NCBI GenBank assembly: GCA_973895155.1
Contig: OZ316898.1
Location: 19,344,001 to 19,408,000 of the forward strand
Origin: Marsupella aquatica
Lineage: Eukaryota > Marchantiophyta
Reading direction: 5' to 3'
Length of the DNA: 64,000 nucleotides
The translations under genes and the position numbers were made by a program. Each line of letters starts with the position of its first letter. Position 1 is the stretch's first letter. The notes beneath the pieces are model-generated. The model was not told the DNA's origin. It was given only the letters and a program-made list of their open reading frames with translations, and ran no database searches. Below are positions 1 through 11,665 of this stretch, in pieces.

Positions 1-290
1 CCTCCCAGTTTTGGGTATCACCCCTAAAGCTCATTTACGTTACACATTTCTATTAAGCGTGCCGCTCTAGGTACTTAGTGGTGACATGAGCACGAAGACC
101 CTCAACTAGGTTTTCCCAAGTTAACGGCAAGGAGTCCTCTTGAAACTTCTTCCAAGACTTGTACCAAGTCAAGGCATAGTTCTCCCAGTTTTGGGTATCA
201 CCCCTAAAGCTCATTTACGTTACACATCTCTAAGCGTGCCGCTCTAGGGTTCGGTTAGAGCAATACTAACATAATAATTACCAATCAAGG
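1..290. repeat. Direct repeat pair, about 50-65 bases
   Basis: The first ~70 bases (starting cctcccagttttgggtat) recur from position 181, again followed by a short stretch ending gtgccgctctaggg. The two copies are about 180 bases apart and differ by a few bases and one small deletion. Between them lies unique AT/GC-balanced sequence with no reading frame. The segment may be the worn end of a transposable element whose remainder lies outside the window; this is inference. Confidence 0.6.
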
Positions 291-399
291 TATAGTTCTC
301 CTAGGTATGCGAAACCCTATCGCATCATTCACATGATAGGCCCACAAAGATAATACGGTTTAGGTGGTGTTGGAGACACCCACGTAAACCCACAAGTAA

Positions 400-591
400 A
401 TGGGCGTGGGCAACAGCTACCATGTTAGCCGAATCAAGAAATTTGTCCAAGACAATGATCCCAACCGAGATCAAGTCTTGCGTTTGGACACTATGCTGGT
501 GGAGGACGCTAGTGATCTAATGAATTATATAGGTTTAATACTCAGTCAATATAAAGATATATTTGTATATATATATATATGTATATATTAA
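400..591 (+). pseudogene. Possible Ty3/gypsy pol C-terminal fragment
   Basis: A 63-codon open stretch contains YHVSRIKKFVQD. This resembles the FHVSxLKK(Y/F)V segment that closes the integrase region of Ty3/gypsy polyproteins. Nothing else of gag-pol can be read around it, and the frame runs into an AT microsatellite (about 545-590) and stops. It is best treated as a short retrotransposon relic. The match rests on one motif, so confidence is low. Confidence 0.25.
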
Positions 592-600
592 AAAAAAATT

Positions 601-2490
601 CTTCATGTTCTTTACAAAGTGAGGATCTTTGTTGCAATTCAAAATTGTAATGACAAAAAGCAATTCAAACATGGCTATGATTTGGAGTTGGTCCGGATTT
701 GAAGCACACTAAACCGTCTTAAAGGACCGCAACAGAGTAAATGCCAAATTAAATAGCAAAAAGTTATATTAGAAAATAGCAAGGATTTTAGGGTTCAAGA
801 ATCATGTTAGGGACCACACAAAAAGCAGGAAGAACTTGAAGTCAGGAGACAGCAAACCTGTATGTAGAAGCGCTGTTTAACTTATTCGGAGCTTCTCTTC
901 TCTAGGTAACTTGAAAACTCACGTCCAACTTCCCGAACACCATTAAGTAAGTCGGCCGACACACCATGCCCTTTCTGCAAGAAGACTTGTGTGAGTACCA
1001 AACAAACTTTCCATTATATAAAGTGTCCACCTCTATAAGTTACACTAACTAGGCCTCTTACCCAAGACTCGTTGAAACTAGAGATATGAAGAAAGAAAAA
1101 GCTTGCACGGAAACAATTCTAAGTATGCTTTAATTTGGGTTCATCTTTGCCCATCTAGAACTTCTTTGTCCACCCTCCCCCATACTGTTTTTTTGAAAGT
1201 CAGGAGACATCAAACCTGTATGTAGAAGCGCTGTTTAACTTATTCGGAGCTTCTCTTCTCTAGGTAACTTGAAAACTCACGTCCAACTTCCTGAACACCA
1301 TTTAGTAAGTCGGCCGACACACCATGACCTTTCTGCAAAAATTGTGTGAGTACCAAACAAACTTTCCATTAGATAAAGTGTCCACCTCTATAAGTTACAT
1401 TAACTAGGCCTCTTATCCAAGACTCGTTGAAATTAGAGATATGAAGAAAGAAAAGCTTGCACGGAAACAATTCTAAGTATGCTTTAATTTGGGTTCATCT
1501 TTGCCCATCTAGTTCTTTGTCCACCCTGCCCCATACTGTTTTTTTTGTTTATCTTCATTTTTTAAGTTGTGTGATTATTAAAGACTCATTATCAGTTTTG
1601 TCTTTATTGGGAGTTGCCAACTCTAGACCATAGGCCTTAAGTAGCTTTGCAAATTATTAGTAAGATAGCTTAGCCTATAAAATACATCTCACATAAAATT
1701 GTGACTCATTTAAGTTTATTTCAGGTGTCAATCTAATTTCATGTTGTTTACGAAGTGAGGATCTTTGTTGCAATTCAAAATTGTAATGACAAAACACAAT
1801 TCAGACATGGCTATGATTTGGAATTGGTCCGGATTCGAAGCAAACTAAACCGTCTTAAAAGGACCGCAACAAAGTAAATGCCAAATTAAAAAACCAAATT
1901 ATATTAGAAAATAGCAAGGAGTTTAGCGTTCAATAATCATGTTAGGGACCACACAAAAAGCAGGAAGAACTTGATGTCAGGAGACAGCAAACCTGTATGT
2001 AGAAGTGCTGTTTAACTTATCCGGAGCTTCACTTCTCTAGGTAACTTGAAAACTCACATCCAACTTCCCGAACATTAAGTAAGTCAGCTTACACAGCATG
2101 CCCTTTCTGCAAGAAGACTTGTGTGAGTATCAAACAAACTTTCCATTAGATAAAGTGTCCACCTGTAGTAAGTTACACTAACTAGGCCTCTTACCCAAGG
2201 TTCCTTGAAAGTAGAGATATGTAGAAAGAAAGAGCTTGCACGCAAACAATTCTAAGTATGCTTTAATTTGGGTTCATCTTTGCCCATATAGTTCTTTGTT
2301 CACCCTCCCCCATACTGTTTTTTTTGTTTATCTTCATTTTTTAAGTTGTGTGATTATTAAAGACTCATTATCAGTTTTGTCTTTATTGGGAGTTGCTAAC
2401 TCTAGACCATAGGCCTTACGTAGCTTTGAAAATTATTAGTAAGATAGCCTAGCCTATAAAATACATCTGACTATAAATTTCAGTCTAATT
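601..2490. repeat. Three-copy tandem repeat block, about 0.55-0.75 kb units
   Basis: Copy A runs about 601-1195. Copy B (about 1196-1735) lacks the first ~240 bases of A but carries a longer right end. Copy C (about 1739-2490) holds both ends. Landmarks in all three are the gtcaggagacagcaaacctg-type segment (near 838, 1198 and 1977) and the gtaagtcggccgacacacc-type segment; the start cttcatgttctttac/catgttgtttac occurs at 601 and 1739. Copies remain about 90% or more similar by eye. No long reading frame exists in any copy. The block appears to be a local duplication series, possibly of a non-autonomous element. Confidence 0.75.
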
Positions 2491-4232
2491 ATAGGCTCTA
2501 AGTATGGGTAGGGTTTCTCTACATGCAGATTGCTACTGTCTGTAATGATTCTGGCCTCCTTGAAATAAGGATTTGTCCTATGCTGTGATATGGCAGCAGC
2601 CCAAGTTGTATTAAAGAACTGCTGTCGTGTGTTACTCCTTTTTAGTTCGCCGGGTGTTTAGCCATTGAGTTCTTGTACTAGGACTGAATGTGTTTACTAT
2701 TTTGAAGTTGAGTTGTGATCATCTGCTCTCCTTTCAAGATCAGTCTCGATTACCAAAAACCTTCGGCTCGCAGGAACTCGACTGTGATGCATTACAATGA
2801 CTTTTTTGGGCCAGCTTAATTGAGACGATTGTTCATTTGCTCTCCTTTCAAGATTGGCTTGTGGGAGGTCGCTAAGTTCAAGGCTATAGAATCTCAATAC
2901 ATGGAGGCATTTCAACTGTAGCTATTTGATGTATAGTATAAGTTAGTTTCCTTGCTTGTGAAGGAAAAAAATGGTGAATGCCCTAATCATAGGCGCTTTG
3001 GTGTAAGTCTTGGCCAAACTACTTGACACTGAACATGAATTTTGAGGTGCCAGTTTAGGGACATCATTGCAATTGCCAAGTGGACGTCGTCAGCAAGTTT
3101 TGCTATAAATGATTGTGAAAGTGTATGTTGCTGACTTCAATTCCTGAAAGCACATGATATTACAGTCCCCAAGGGCAAAGAGTCTATTATTGAGCACTGA
3201 CTCCATGCTGAGGACAAGATCGTTCCTAACTTGACTCCACATATTTACAGTTCTTGCCCGAGAATGACAATTAATTACTCAGTGTGTTTGACAAGGAGGT
3301 GCTCATAAGAAAGTTGACCTTGTTCGATCGATCTGCTTTTGCCTTTTTCTTCTGCTCAGGTCGCTGCCTTACAGCTCTTCTCTGCCCCGATCGTGTATGG
3401 CCCACTCGAACAAAAAAATCTATCTGGAAAAACATGGTGGGAAATCTTAGGGCGCAGTAAAGTTAAGAGCCACCAACAAAGGTAAGGGCCGAATGTGTAT
3501 CTGTAAGGAGTCTCTAGAGCAGAATGATGCAGATTATAAGTGACTCTAAATTCTCACGCGACATTGATATCTTATTTATTAATGCTTTGTGACATGATTC
3601 CAACTAGTTTCAATTCAACACCAATTTTGGTCGACATGGATTGGCTTCCAATCGAAGTGTTGCCTGCTGCTCAAAATTAATCTAATATCCACAAACTTGA
3701 GTCGAAAGCAGATTGAAAAAGTTACAAAACAAAGGCAAAGCCGATCATTTTATTAAACAAGGAAATTAAACAGTGAAGTCCTGATTGGAATTTGGAACAC
3801 AAAACTAAACTTCCCTACTGCTTTGCGCAATTCAGCACACGGCAGGGGAGATGAAACGAGGTTTTTCAATGTGCAGAATTGTAAACCGACCTTTACTCCT
3901 CTTCAATGCCGACAGTAAATTTCTATGCTCACAATCAGACATTGGGTTTAGTCTATGGAAACATCAAACTCAATCAGCAAGAACTGGTGAGACTAGGGAC
4001 CTCCACTACAAACCGCGGTTAGTAACATGCTGTGTAAAAGTAATTAACTGGAACTGCACTCACACGTTTTGTGAACACAATCAATCAAAGGTCAATATTT
4101 AATATATAGTTGACATTGGCGATTGCATTTTCCCGATTTTGTTTCTCTCCTGCAGCTTTCGGAAGAGCTAATTAAGGTCGAGAAGGTTCCGTAATTTCTC
4201 GAGTCCTAATTTTGAGTACTGTCTGACTTGGC
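2491..4232. other. Intergenic, no gene recognised
   Basis: Only short frames occur (the longest is about 80 codons) with no family motif and no credible exon chain. Two ctctcctttcaagat segments near 2727 and 2838 form a small imperfect direct repeat. I see no RNA gene or mobile element here. Confidence 0.5.
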
Positions 4233-4574
4233 TTGTTTGTTCTCACTCAAATTCATCTCATCACAAGGCTCTGGGTGAATTGTCATTCAAAGAATCATGT
4301 TCCAGACAAAAGAATTGAAGGAAGGTTTACGCAGGAACAGGATGAACTCCGGGTCCGTGTGGCCGATTTAGAAAAGAAGCTACAAGAGCGCACGCAAGAA
4401 CTGATCGAGGGAATCAGAAAGTTCTCGTACAGCAGAAAGTGCAAAATTTGGTATATTGCAGACCAAGATGAAGGAGTTGGAAAAGCGTTGAGAAACATAT
4501 GTAAGCTTTTGGTCGATCTCCACGCGCGTCCGTCATACTTGACGAGATGTTTTCATCTTCAGACTCAGGAGTAA
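4233..4574 (+). pseudogene. Possible degenerate coiled-coil gene fragment
   Basis: One frame gives a heptad-rich stretch, RFTQEQDELRVRVADLEKK, typical of long coiled-coils such as those in kinesin-like proteins. A second coiled-coil-like stretch (ILQTKMKELEKR) follows at about 4430-4485 but in a different frame and ends at a stop. A stretch reading LGELSFKES precedes it in a third frame. This fits an old frameshifted exon fragment. The parent family cannot be named from this much sequence, and a chance frame is not excluded. Confidence 0.22.
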
Positions 4575-4868
4575 ATGGAAACATTACTTAATTACTGTTG
4601 AAAGGAAGGCAGAAGGGGAAGATTTAATTGACATGCTTTCATCTCGGACTTCGGAGCAAATGGAGTGCGGTAAACAAAAGAAATACCGAAAGCAGCAGGC
4701 GTACAATAAATCGACATGTTCTCGAATCAAACATCGCACAAAGGTGAATCTACTGCTAAAATGCGTCACCAGGCCATGCCCTGCGTAAGCAATTACCTCC
4801 CCTGTCATGCATGGCTACTGTCCTCTCCTGTCGTGTATAGATTAGAGTTTTGACCTGCATTCGTTGCT

Positions 4869-4926
4869 AGTCAATGTCCTTATCGATGTCCTTATCGATG
4901 CTCTTATCGATGTCCTTATCGATTCT
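4869..4926. repeat. 15-base minisatellite, about 4 units
   Basis: The words tccttatcgatg, tccttatcgatg, ctcttatcgatg, tccttatcgatt follow one another at 15-base spacing. This is a short tandem array with one or two changes per unit, in noncoding sequence. Confidence 0.8.
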
Positions 4927-5354
4927 CTTTGCTTCTCCTTCTTTTTGCTCGATCTATTTGTTTCTGATTAAGATGTGTTGCGCCTCTTTTCTGTCCTCGA
5001 TCAGTTCTCATTTTTGCTTTCTTCATTCGGCTTCTGATCGTTTTTGATTTTGTTTCTTCAGCATTCCTCTTTACTTTGCACTTCAAGAGGCAAAACTCCT
5101 TTCGAGCTTTCCTCTTTTTTCATTACTTTCATCAAAAGCCTTCCTCCCTTTCGAAATGTTGATGTGCTTCTTTTGTTCTGATGGTTTTATTTCGGCAGTT
5201 ACATAGGAATACGGTTACTGTTTAAGTTGATCACTATTTACTTTTACAAAAAAACATTTATAAATTTAAGTAAAGAGAATATGGGTGAATGTTTTTAATC
5301 TCGCCCTTTGTATCAATAGATTTGGATGAATTACTTTTAATTACTTTTACATTA

Positions 5355-5530
5355 TGTTTTGACGGCATGGCGTCCATAAAATTACACGAAAAGCGACGTA
5401 AACAAGATGGAGAGGAGTTTATTCGTTGCGCAAACATGACCATTCTTGTTTGTTGCGGTTGTTGCTGACGTGGCACGCTGTGGTGCCAGGAATTTTGGAA
5501 GGAACCTCTAGTGGGGTCCGTAAGTACTCG
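5355..5530. repeat. Dispersed repeat, copy 1
   Basis: The segment begins ttttgacggcatggcgtcc and ends near the words gccaggaattttggaaggaacctctagtggggtccg. Similar copies lie at about 30462-30620 and 31278-31445, sharing the GGCATGGC start and the GGAATTTT...CTCTAGTGGG end. Internal parts are more diverged. The family is unrecognised and no terminal inverted repeats are evident. Confidence 0.5.
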
Positions 5531-6360
5531 TTGGGAGTAGGAAGGTCAGCCACTGAACAACAGTAGCATAAAGTATGGAAAGCTTGGCTGCCCAAAACAG
5601 CCTTGTATACCTTGGAATAAAGTCTGCTGATCTTAGCATACCTTCCATGGCCAAGCGAACCTTCCATGTGTCCAGACGATTGTACCTGCAGGTATCAGAG
5701 ATGGTAGCCGCAGGTGCCAAAGAAATTCATAATCCATGGTTGATGTTTTGGGGAAGGGTTTATTATGACCTGTATAAATATACACTAGGGTGTTCAGCAG
5801 CAATCGGAAGGTTACGCTGTGCTTTGCTGTGGGATTGAAAATAATCTATAAAAATAGCACCCAAACCCATTGGTTCATGGTTTTATCTTAAGTACTGCTT
5901 ATCTTAAGTACTACTTCCCTTGTAGAAGTATTTAAAAACCTGAAACGAATGAATATGGGCAGGGAATATAGGAGTCAGAAGTGCTAAATACTTCATACAT
6001 AAATTATATATGTATTTTCAAACAAAAGTATATTGAAATGTTTCTAGACAGTACATCTAGTGGACTGACGAATAAAGTTGTACAATATATTATAATTAAA
6101 AAATGGAAAATACTAATGTGACAGGTCCTGGGAAAGGGTTACAGGGACAAGGGACACCATCAAGTATATTTGGAAGTTAATGGCTAGTTTAGGGTTTATC
6201 TTTCATTAGAGGGGCCCATCAAGTATTTTGCTGCACGACCTAGTGAAGAATGGTTGTCAACTTCACATAGTCACTATTCAAGTGAGCTATCACACAACCA
6301 TGTCTCTCTCATGCTCTCCAAGCATGGGATGGTTTGACACTCCAGACTCTAGTGAAGAAT

Positions 6361-6448
6361 GGTTGTCAGTCAGCTCAGAGCCAATGCCACAACTGTAGTC
6401 TGCCGGTTGTCAGTCAGTTCAGAGCCAATTCCACAACTGTAGTCTGCA
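6361..6448. repeat. 44-base tandem duplication
   Basis: Two adjacent 44-base units (6361-6404 and 6405-6448) both begin ggttgtcagtcag and end ctgtagtctgc, differing at about three positions. A related shorter word (agtgaagaatggttgtca) lies just upstream at about 6242 and 6350. Confidence 0.85.
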
Positions 6449-6548
6449 TGTCAGACATGAGTGTCTCTAAATTTGGCAGTCTGGTTGGAGCTTCTTCACG
6501 ATATTTTCTGAAACCTGCACTGACAAGGCTAATGTCTTGTGCAGGTTC

Positions 6549-6720
6549 GAGGAGATGCTAGAAATATTCCCTGTATTTCAATTTCTTTAGAAACATTAGC
6601 CAGAAACAATAGCCTTGGCAGATGTTATCTTGTGTGAAGGAGGAGATGCTAGAAATATTCCCTATATTTCAATTTCTTTAGAAACATAAGCCTTGGCAAA
6701 TGTTATCTTGTGTGGAAGGA
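6549..6720. repeat. About 93-base tandem duplication
   Basis: Both units start with aggagatgctagaaatattccct and carry atatttcaatttctttagaaacat and ccttggca(g/a)atgttatcttgtgtg. The second unit lacks about 15 bases in the middle. A third, mostly decayed start (ggaggagatgcagatgct) follows at about 6719. Confidence 0.8.
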
Positions 6721-8132
6721 GGAGATGCAGATGCTGAATCTTCTATATTTAGTTTCATAAATTTATTGCCAGGTACATCTCTAGATTATGGAGAGCCGTC
6801 AGATTGTGGCTAGTAGGCCTTGTGACTGAGGCGGAGACTAACCAATGAGACCCAAAAACTCTGGCTGCTTTTTGCAGCTACAACAAGGTTGCTGGACGAG
6901 ACTGTGAAAATGGGGAGGCCACATTGTCATGAGTGTTCTCTGCTCAGCCATTTTTGTCCACCTATCTTACTTGGCAAGTGTTCTGGCTTGCAATACAATG
7001 AAACAAAATAGTTCTTTCCGCACAATTCACCAAACCTTTATCTAGCTATGTGGGTTCATACCACATCAACAATTCTCCTTAAATCTAGGTTAATTGAATG
7101 GTTCACATGCATGCATCAGAAATGTTATGACAGAACTACATCCCAGGGGAGGAGAGCAGTTGCCACTCACGCTACTGAAACATGTCTGAGCTTCCTTAGT
7201 AACCTTCTGACGAATTGAAACTCTCAATTGCAATTGTGCTTGCATGCACATAACAGGATCTGAGGATGCAAAATTGCAAATACTAATGTGGACCACAAAA
7301 ACGGTACAGGAGGCACTGACCTGACACTAGCGTATTATTAGAGAAATTGACTGCTCTATGGGGATCAATTTCCTCTCTTCATGATTAAGTTCCCAGAGCT
7401 ACCTGTAAACAGAGTGATAACTAGTGGAATGCTAGATCCAAAGAAGATGTTCGCTAGCTTAGCTGGCTGGTTGGCAAATCAAATTCCTTTCCTAATCTCC
7501 TCTATATGCCTGGGATAAATCTCGTTTACCCCAGATTGAGGCAATTGTATCGACCATCGTCTGCTGGTATGATGAAATCATTCCTCCACTGTTTTCTTCT
7601 CAATGGTGTGATCTATTCATGAACATTTCTGGCTAAAAAGCCTTTAGATGAACCTGAAGGTATCGGTACTTCTTCACTTTGACATGTACATTTGATCAGG
7701 GGCTCGTGGGGGTTGATCATAAATATGCCGCACACCAGCATAGCCTGTTTGTAGGCACAATTCGTTACAAAGAATACTATCGTTAGCAGCAGTACTGTTG
7801 CACCCACAAAAGATTGATGGAAACTGCTCCACGACAAATAATTAGTTGTGTTGTGATCTGAAGTCCGAAAGCGGATATGAAGTCAACCACAAGAGAGCTA
7901 TAAGGGAAAACACAACAGGACCATGCAAATTGTGCCATAGGACCGACAGGGTACAAAGACAAGGGGAAATCAGAGAGTTTGATACTCGTGCTAGATATGG
8001 TCTCCTACTTTGTGGATCAATGAACATATGTAGACCGTAACTAGCAAGAAGACCAACTCTCTGTCTGTGATTTTCTAAACTGGGTGCCAATTAGAAGTGA
8101 GATGAGATGAGATTCGAGAGATGTGAGATGAG

Positions 8133-10495
8133 TCAGCAGGCCGCACCGAGTTTTGGGTCAATGTTACGGTTGTCAAGCTCTCGATAGACTTGTAAGATGG
8201 AGCAGACTGGGCAACAGCAATCCGTCAGGCAATCTCCACACGGTTCCGCCGGTAGACCAAACTTTTGCCTCAGCCGAGCTCGGTAGCCACAAGTGTAGAG
8301 GAAACCACATCCAGTCACGAGCTGTAAGATCGTATATACCGTCCCAGCTGTGACGCACGCTGTTCGTTCCAGACAAACCATTCCAGCAATTATGTTAGTA
8401 TTTGATGTTCTCTTCACAAACACCCAAAGCGATGACTCTGTCTTCTTGCAATGACGACATCGCTGTTAATGAAACGAAATCGCAAAAGATGAGGTTGTCC
8501 ATTTCCAAGCGCAGAGGTAAGGAAACGAAAAGATCACCGACAGTCAAGGTGACACAAATTGTAGTGACAGTGAGCATGGAGAAAGATAAGAACTTTTCTC
8601 TTCCACGAGATCTGAACTAACAAAATTGGCCAATAGCGATAATAGACTATCAAGGCAGCCAGTAAAGAAACAAACCAGAGGTGTAGGTCATGTTAACTGA
8701 ACAACACTAGACAGACACGTTCATCAGCAAACATGGAATACCGACTGGTTGAGCAGGTTAGGTTCAACTAGTGATCAGATTCAATAATCTTAATACGCGT
8801 CTTGTCGACTGTCAAATCGAAGGTTTTCTCCACTGGCCAAGAACTGACTGCTGCAGTAATCGAATAAGTAAGTGGAATTACACGGCCATCAATCTGCAAC
8901 ACGACGCGACAAAATCTCTCTGATAACCTCTGATAGTCTTTAACCTAAGATTAGGCGAGGTGCAGGTGAATCTTCCTATGCCAATTAGGTAGCAGAGACC
9001 TGACAGGCCATGGAGCCGGTTCAGGCAAGGCTAACGTAGAGAAGGTCCTCCATTGAATGGATGGGCTCATGGGGGCCTTCCGACTAGGTACAGCCAAGGG
9101 GTTTAAGCTGCAGCCCCTAATTCTGCTTTTGCGTTCTCTGCACAACTACCTACAGGAGTTGCCATCCCATCTCATTTTCTAACACCAAGGCTTTGCCGGG
9201 ACGCATAAATATGAATTCCATACCAGAACAATGGGTGGATTCAGTCATCCGTCTCTCTAACAGTGTGAGAGAGAAAAGTCAGGGGCAACTTACTAGTGGC
9301 GCCTTCATCGAGGATTTCAGCATAGCGTCCAATCACGATACAAGGACAGCACATTCCACACCAACCTGCAAAAGTTGACAAGAAGGGCCAGGTCCGTCAA
9401 CAGATTGAATTTCAATGTCCTGCTCCACATCTTTAGAAGCCAAACCGGGGCTAATAATCACCATTAATTGAATCCCTTGTTGTCACCTCATCCTGGTAGA
9501 TCAAGAGAGACTGGACCTTTGTCCCTAGCCTTGCCAATTTCACAATCTGCTGCACTCAGCTTGAAGTACACACACAATAGCAAGAGAATTGGATGTCAAA
9601 GACTCATAGGGTGCTGCCAGAACAGGCGTAACCCTCCCAACCATTTGTTTTAACTTATCACGGGTGAAATGGTGATGACTAGAACATTTACCTGGTCGAG
9701 CGCCAAAAGATCAATTTTCTCAACTGTTACAAGTGAAGACTTTCAGTCCCGCAACACAACGGTTCTCATTTCTCTTCATTGTTGCCGGGTCGTTTGGGTT
9801 TCCTTTACCTACCTTAATTATACTTGTTTGTTCTGCTCACTACTACATTCTCAAAAAACTGAAGCTGATCGACAAGCGAACAAGACGAACATCTGTTTTT
9901 CAATATGATTACATGATAGAGCAGCTCGGTCATCTACACAGAGCCGATTGCAGTTTGTGCGAAGCCATGGACATGACTTTCTATGCTTGGTTCTACTTTC
10001 ACAACATTTTTTGAGTAATTCTGTTCTGTAAAAATTCACAATTCCGCTCTTATTATAATCTTGAGCGATGTCCTTTCCGAAACTGTCGAAACAAGCTTTC
10101 GTACAAGAATCAGTATGACAAGGACATCTAGGCTCACGCCATAGATAGTTTCGAGTTATATATTGCCAATAACTCCGCCCCAACCACGCCCGCAATCGAG
10201 TCACCAGGTCAGAGCGCGCGGATGTGGACCGTACACTCAGCCGTTCTCAATGAACGTCATGAACTCCTTCCACAGACTGGATATCTAATCTACCTAGCAA
10301 CAGATCTTCCGTGACGATGAAGTCCGTCACCTCATTCTCGGAATCTACTAAAAGCGTTTACAAAGAGGGGGATGCCCTGAAAAAAATTGAAAGGGAGAGA
10401 GGAAGAGAAAACGACATACATGATGGACAGTCTTCGAAGCAACCACACAAGCCCGTGGTCCATCGCCCGCTGTCTGGAGGCGCAAAGTTCGCCAT
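8133..10495 (-). CDS. PLAC8-family Cys-rich membrane protein
   Basis: Exons, in coding order: 10495-10420, 9365-9294 and 8359-8133, totalling 375 bases or 124 aa. Both splice junctions are GT-AG and preserve frame. The protein opens MANFAPPDSGRWTTGLCGCF. The PLAC8 signature CCxxxxCPC/CLxxxxCPC is seen as C-W-C-G-M-C-C-P-C, created exactly across the exon 1/2 junction, and is followed by VIGRYAEI. Exon 3 carries the second hydrophobic stretch (GTVYTILQLVTGCGFLY) and the family ending CPVCSILQVYRELDNRN. PLAC8 proteins (FW2.2/CNR, PCR) are membrane proteins tied to organ-size control or to cadmium/calcium transport; which role applies cannot be told. Length is typical of the short plant forms. 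The start is the first ATG ahead of the conserved W-TTGLC segment. Introns are 1054 and 934 bases. Confidence 0.88.
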
Positions 10496-11440
10496 GGATG
10501 CTCGCTCGCTCGCCTGCCTGCCGGCTAGCTCGATCCCTGCTCCTTGCGAGGTGAAACCCGACCTTGTTAGCGAGCTATGTCTCGGACCTTCCAGACATTT
10601 CTTTCGACCCAAAACCGACCCACAGAGAATGATGTAAATTGAGTTCACAAACGGACGAACAGTTGGGTACAGAATACCGATCAGCTGTTACGATTGCTTC
10701 AGAAGGATCATAAATTAATAAGTCGTCCTCGCTTGATAAATGACAGCAAGCAGCTCATAAGATGTCTGCTGGCTCAGAGTGACGACGAAGTCAGATTCAG
10801 AAGGGAACGCGTTTGTACTCCATCAGTGTACTAGACTAGACAACGTTATTTAAGGCGGACGAGGTTTCGTAGGAAACTCATATATATCGTCTCGTCATTC
10901 AGAACACTTGTCTTTCTCTTAACGCACGCTAAGTGAGTGAGAACCCTGGATAACTGCAAGGTGTACCGTTCTTTCCTTGTTTTCATGAACTTTGCACTTT
11001 TTGTAAGTACACGGAAAAAATAACTCAAGTTGAAGGACAGCTATTAAAGACTACAATAACATGTTGCGTCACACTTGTCATTCAGTACTCTTGACTTTCT
11101 CTTAACGCACGCTCGATGAGCGAAAACCCTAAATAACTGCAAGATGTCCCGTTCTTTCCTTGTTTTCACGAAGTTTGCACTTTTTGTAAGTACACGGAAA
11201 AAATAACTTAAGTTGAAGGACAACTATTAAAAACTTCAGTAACATGTTGCGTCACACTTTTGGTGGTAGTCATACAAATTTGCATCGCATAGAAGGAATA
11301 AAGGTTATATTAAATTTAATGTGCACTTTTGACAGTGGTAGTCATTCAAATTTGATTCACTTCTACGAGTAACGTGTTCAGTATTTAAGACTGTTCTGTA
11401 ACTCCTTTGGATTGTAGTGATTATTGACCGGAAACTGGAA
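10496..11440. repeat. Intergenic with a 183-base tandem duplication
   Basis: Units 10896-11078 and 11079 to about 11258 share long identical words such as ttaacgcacgct, ccgttctttccttgttttca and gtacacggaaaaaataact. Similarity is about 85-90% by eye. The duplicated DNA has no long reading frame. It lies upstream of the PLAC8 gene, so an effect on that promoter is possible but not shown. Downstream, the word agaaggaataaaggtta...aaatttaatgtgcac at about 11290 recurs at about 11852, on the other side of the SINE candidate. Confidence 0.8.
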
Positions 11441-11665
11441 CAGCCAGTTCCCATCTAGAATCAAAAAGAGTTTGTGTGTTACTAGAAAAGTCTGAACCCC
11501 ACTTTTGGGGGATTATGTGTGTAAGCTCTTTTTGAATCAAACTCAACTTATGACTGTAAGAGACGTCTGAACCCCACTTTTGGGGCGGGTGAATGTTAAA
11601 AAGCTCACAGTAAGATTCGAACCCAACACCTGAGAGTTCCCGCTCTTCTGAGTTAACCGGTAGCC
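11440..11665 (-). mobile_element. Candidate tRNA-derived SINE, copy 1
   Basis: Reading the minus strand, an A-box-like segment GGTTAACTCAGAAGAGCGGG (11659-11640) is followed by a B-box-like GGTTCGAATC (11623-11614), the layout of an RNA polymerase III internal promoter. Downstream comes CCCGCCCCAAAAGTGGGG, able to fold as a hairpin. A body segment of about 75 bases is present twice (each ends with the plus-strand word tctgaaccccacttttgggg at 11491 and 11566). The head cannot be folded into a complete tRNA cloverleaf, so it is tRNA-like and not a tRNA gene. A related head plus hairpin lies at about 25630-25705. Confidence 0.45.

Larger units (their letters stand above)
4575..8132. other. Intergenic with small repeats, no gene recognised
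   Basis: No frame longer than about 87 codons and no family motif were found on either strand. The stretch holds several local repeats listed separately (4869-4926, 5355-5530, 6361-6448, 6549-6720). A weak duplication near 4544 and 4636 (ttttcatct...caggagtaaatgga / tttcatct...cggagcaaatgga) is also visible. Confidence 0.5.

Noticed and set aside
7613-7837. Short minus-strand frame with a membrane-like segment near the PLAC8 gene
   Set aside because: The start is TTG, the length is 74 codons, and it does not join the PLAC8 exons or any family.
9733-10014. 93-codon plus-strand frame with a hydrophobic start
   Set aside because: It lies inside PLAC8 intron 1 on the opposite strand and shows no family motif.
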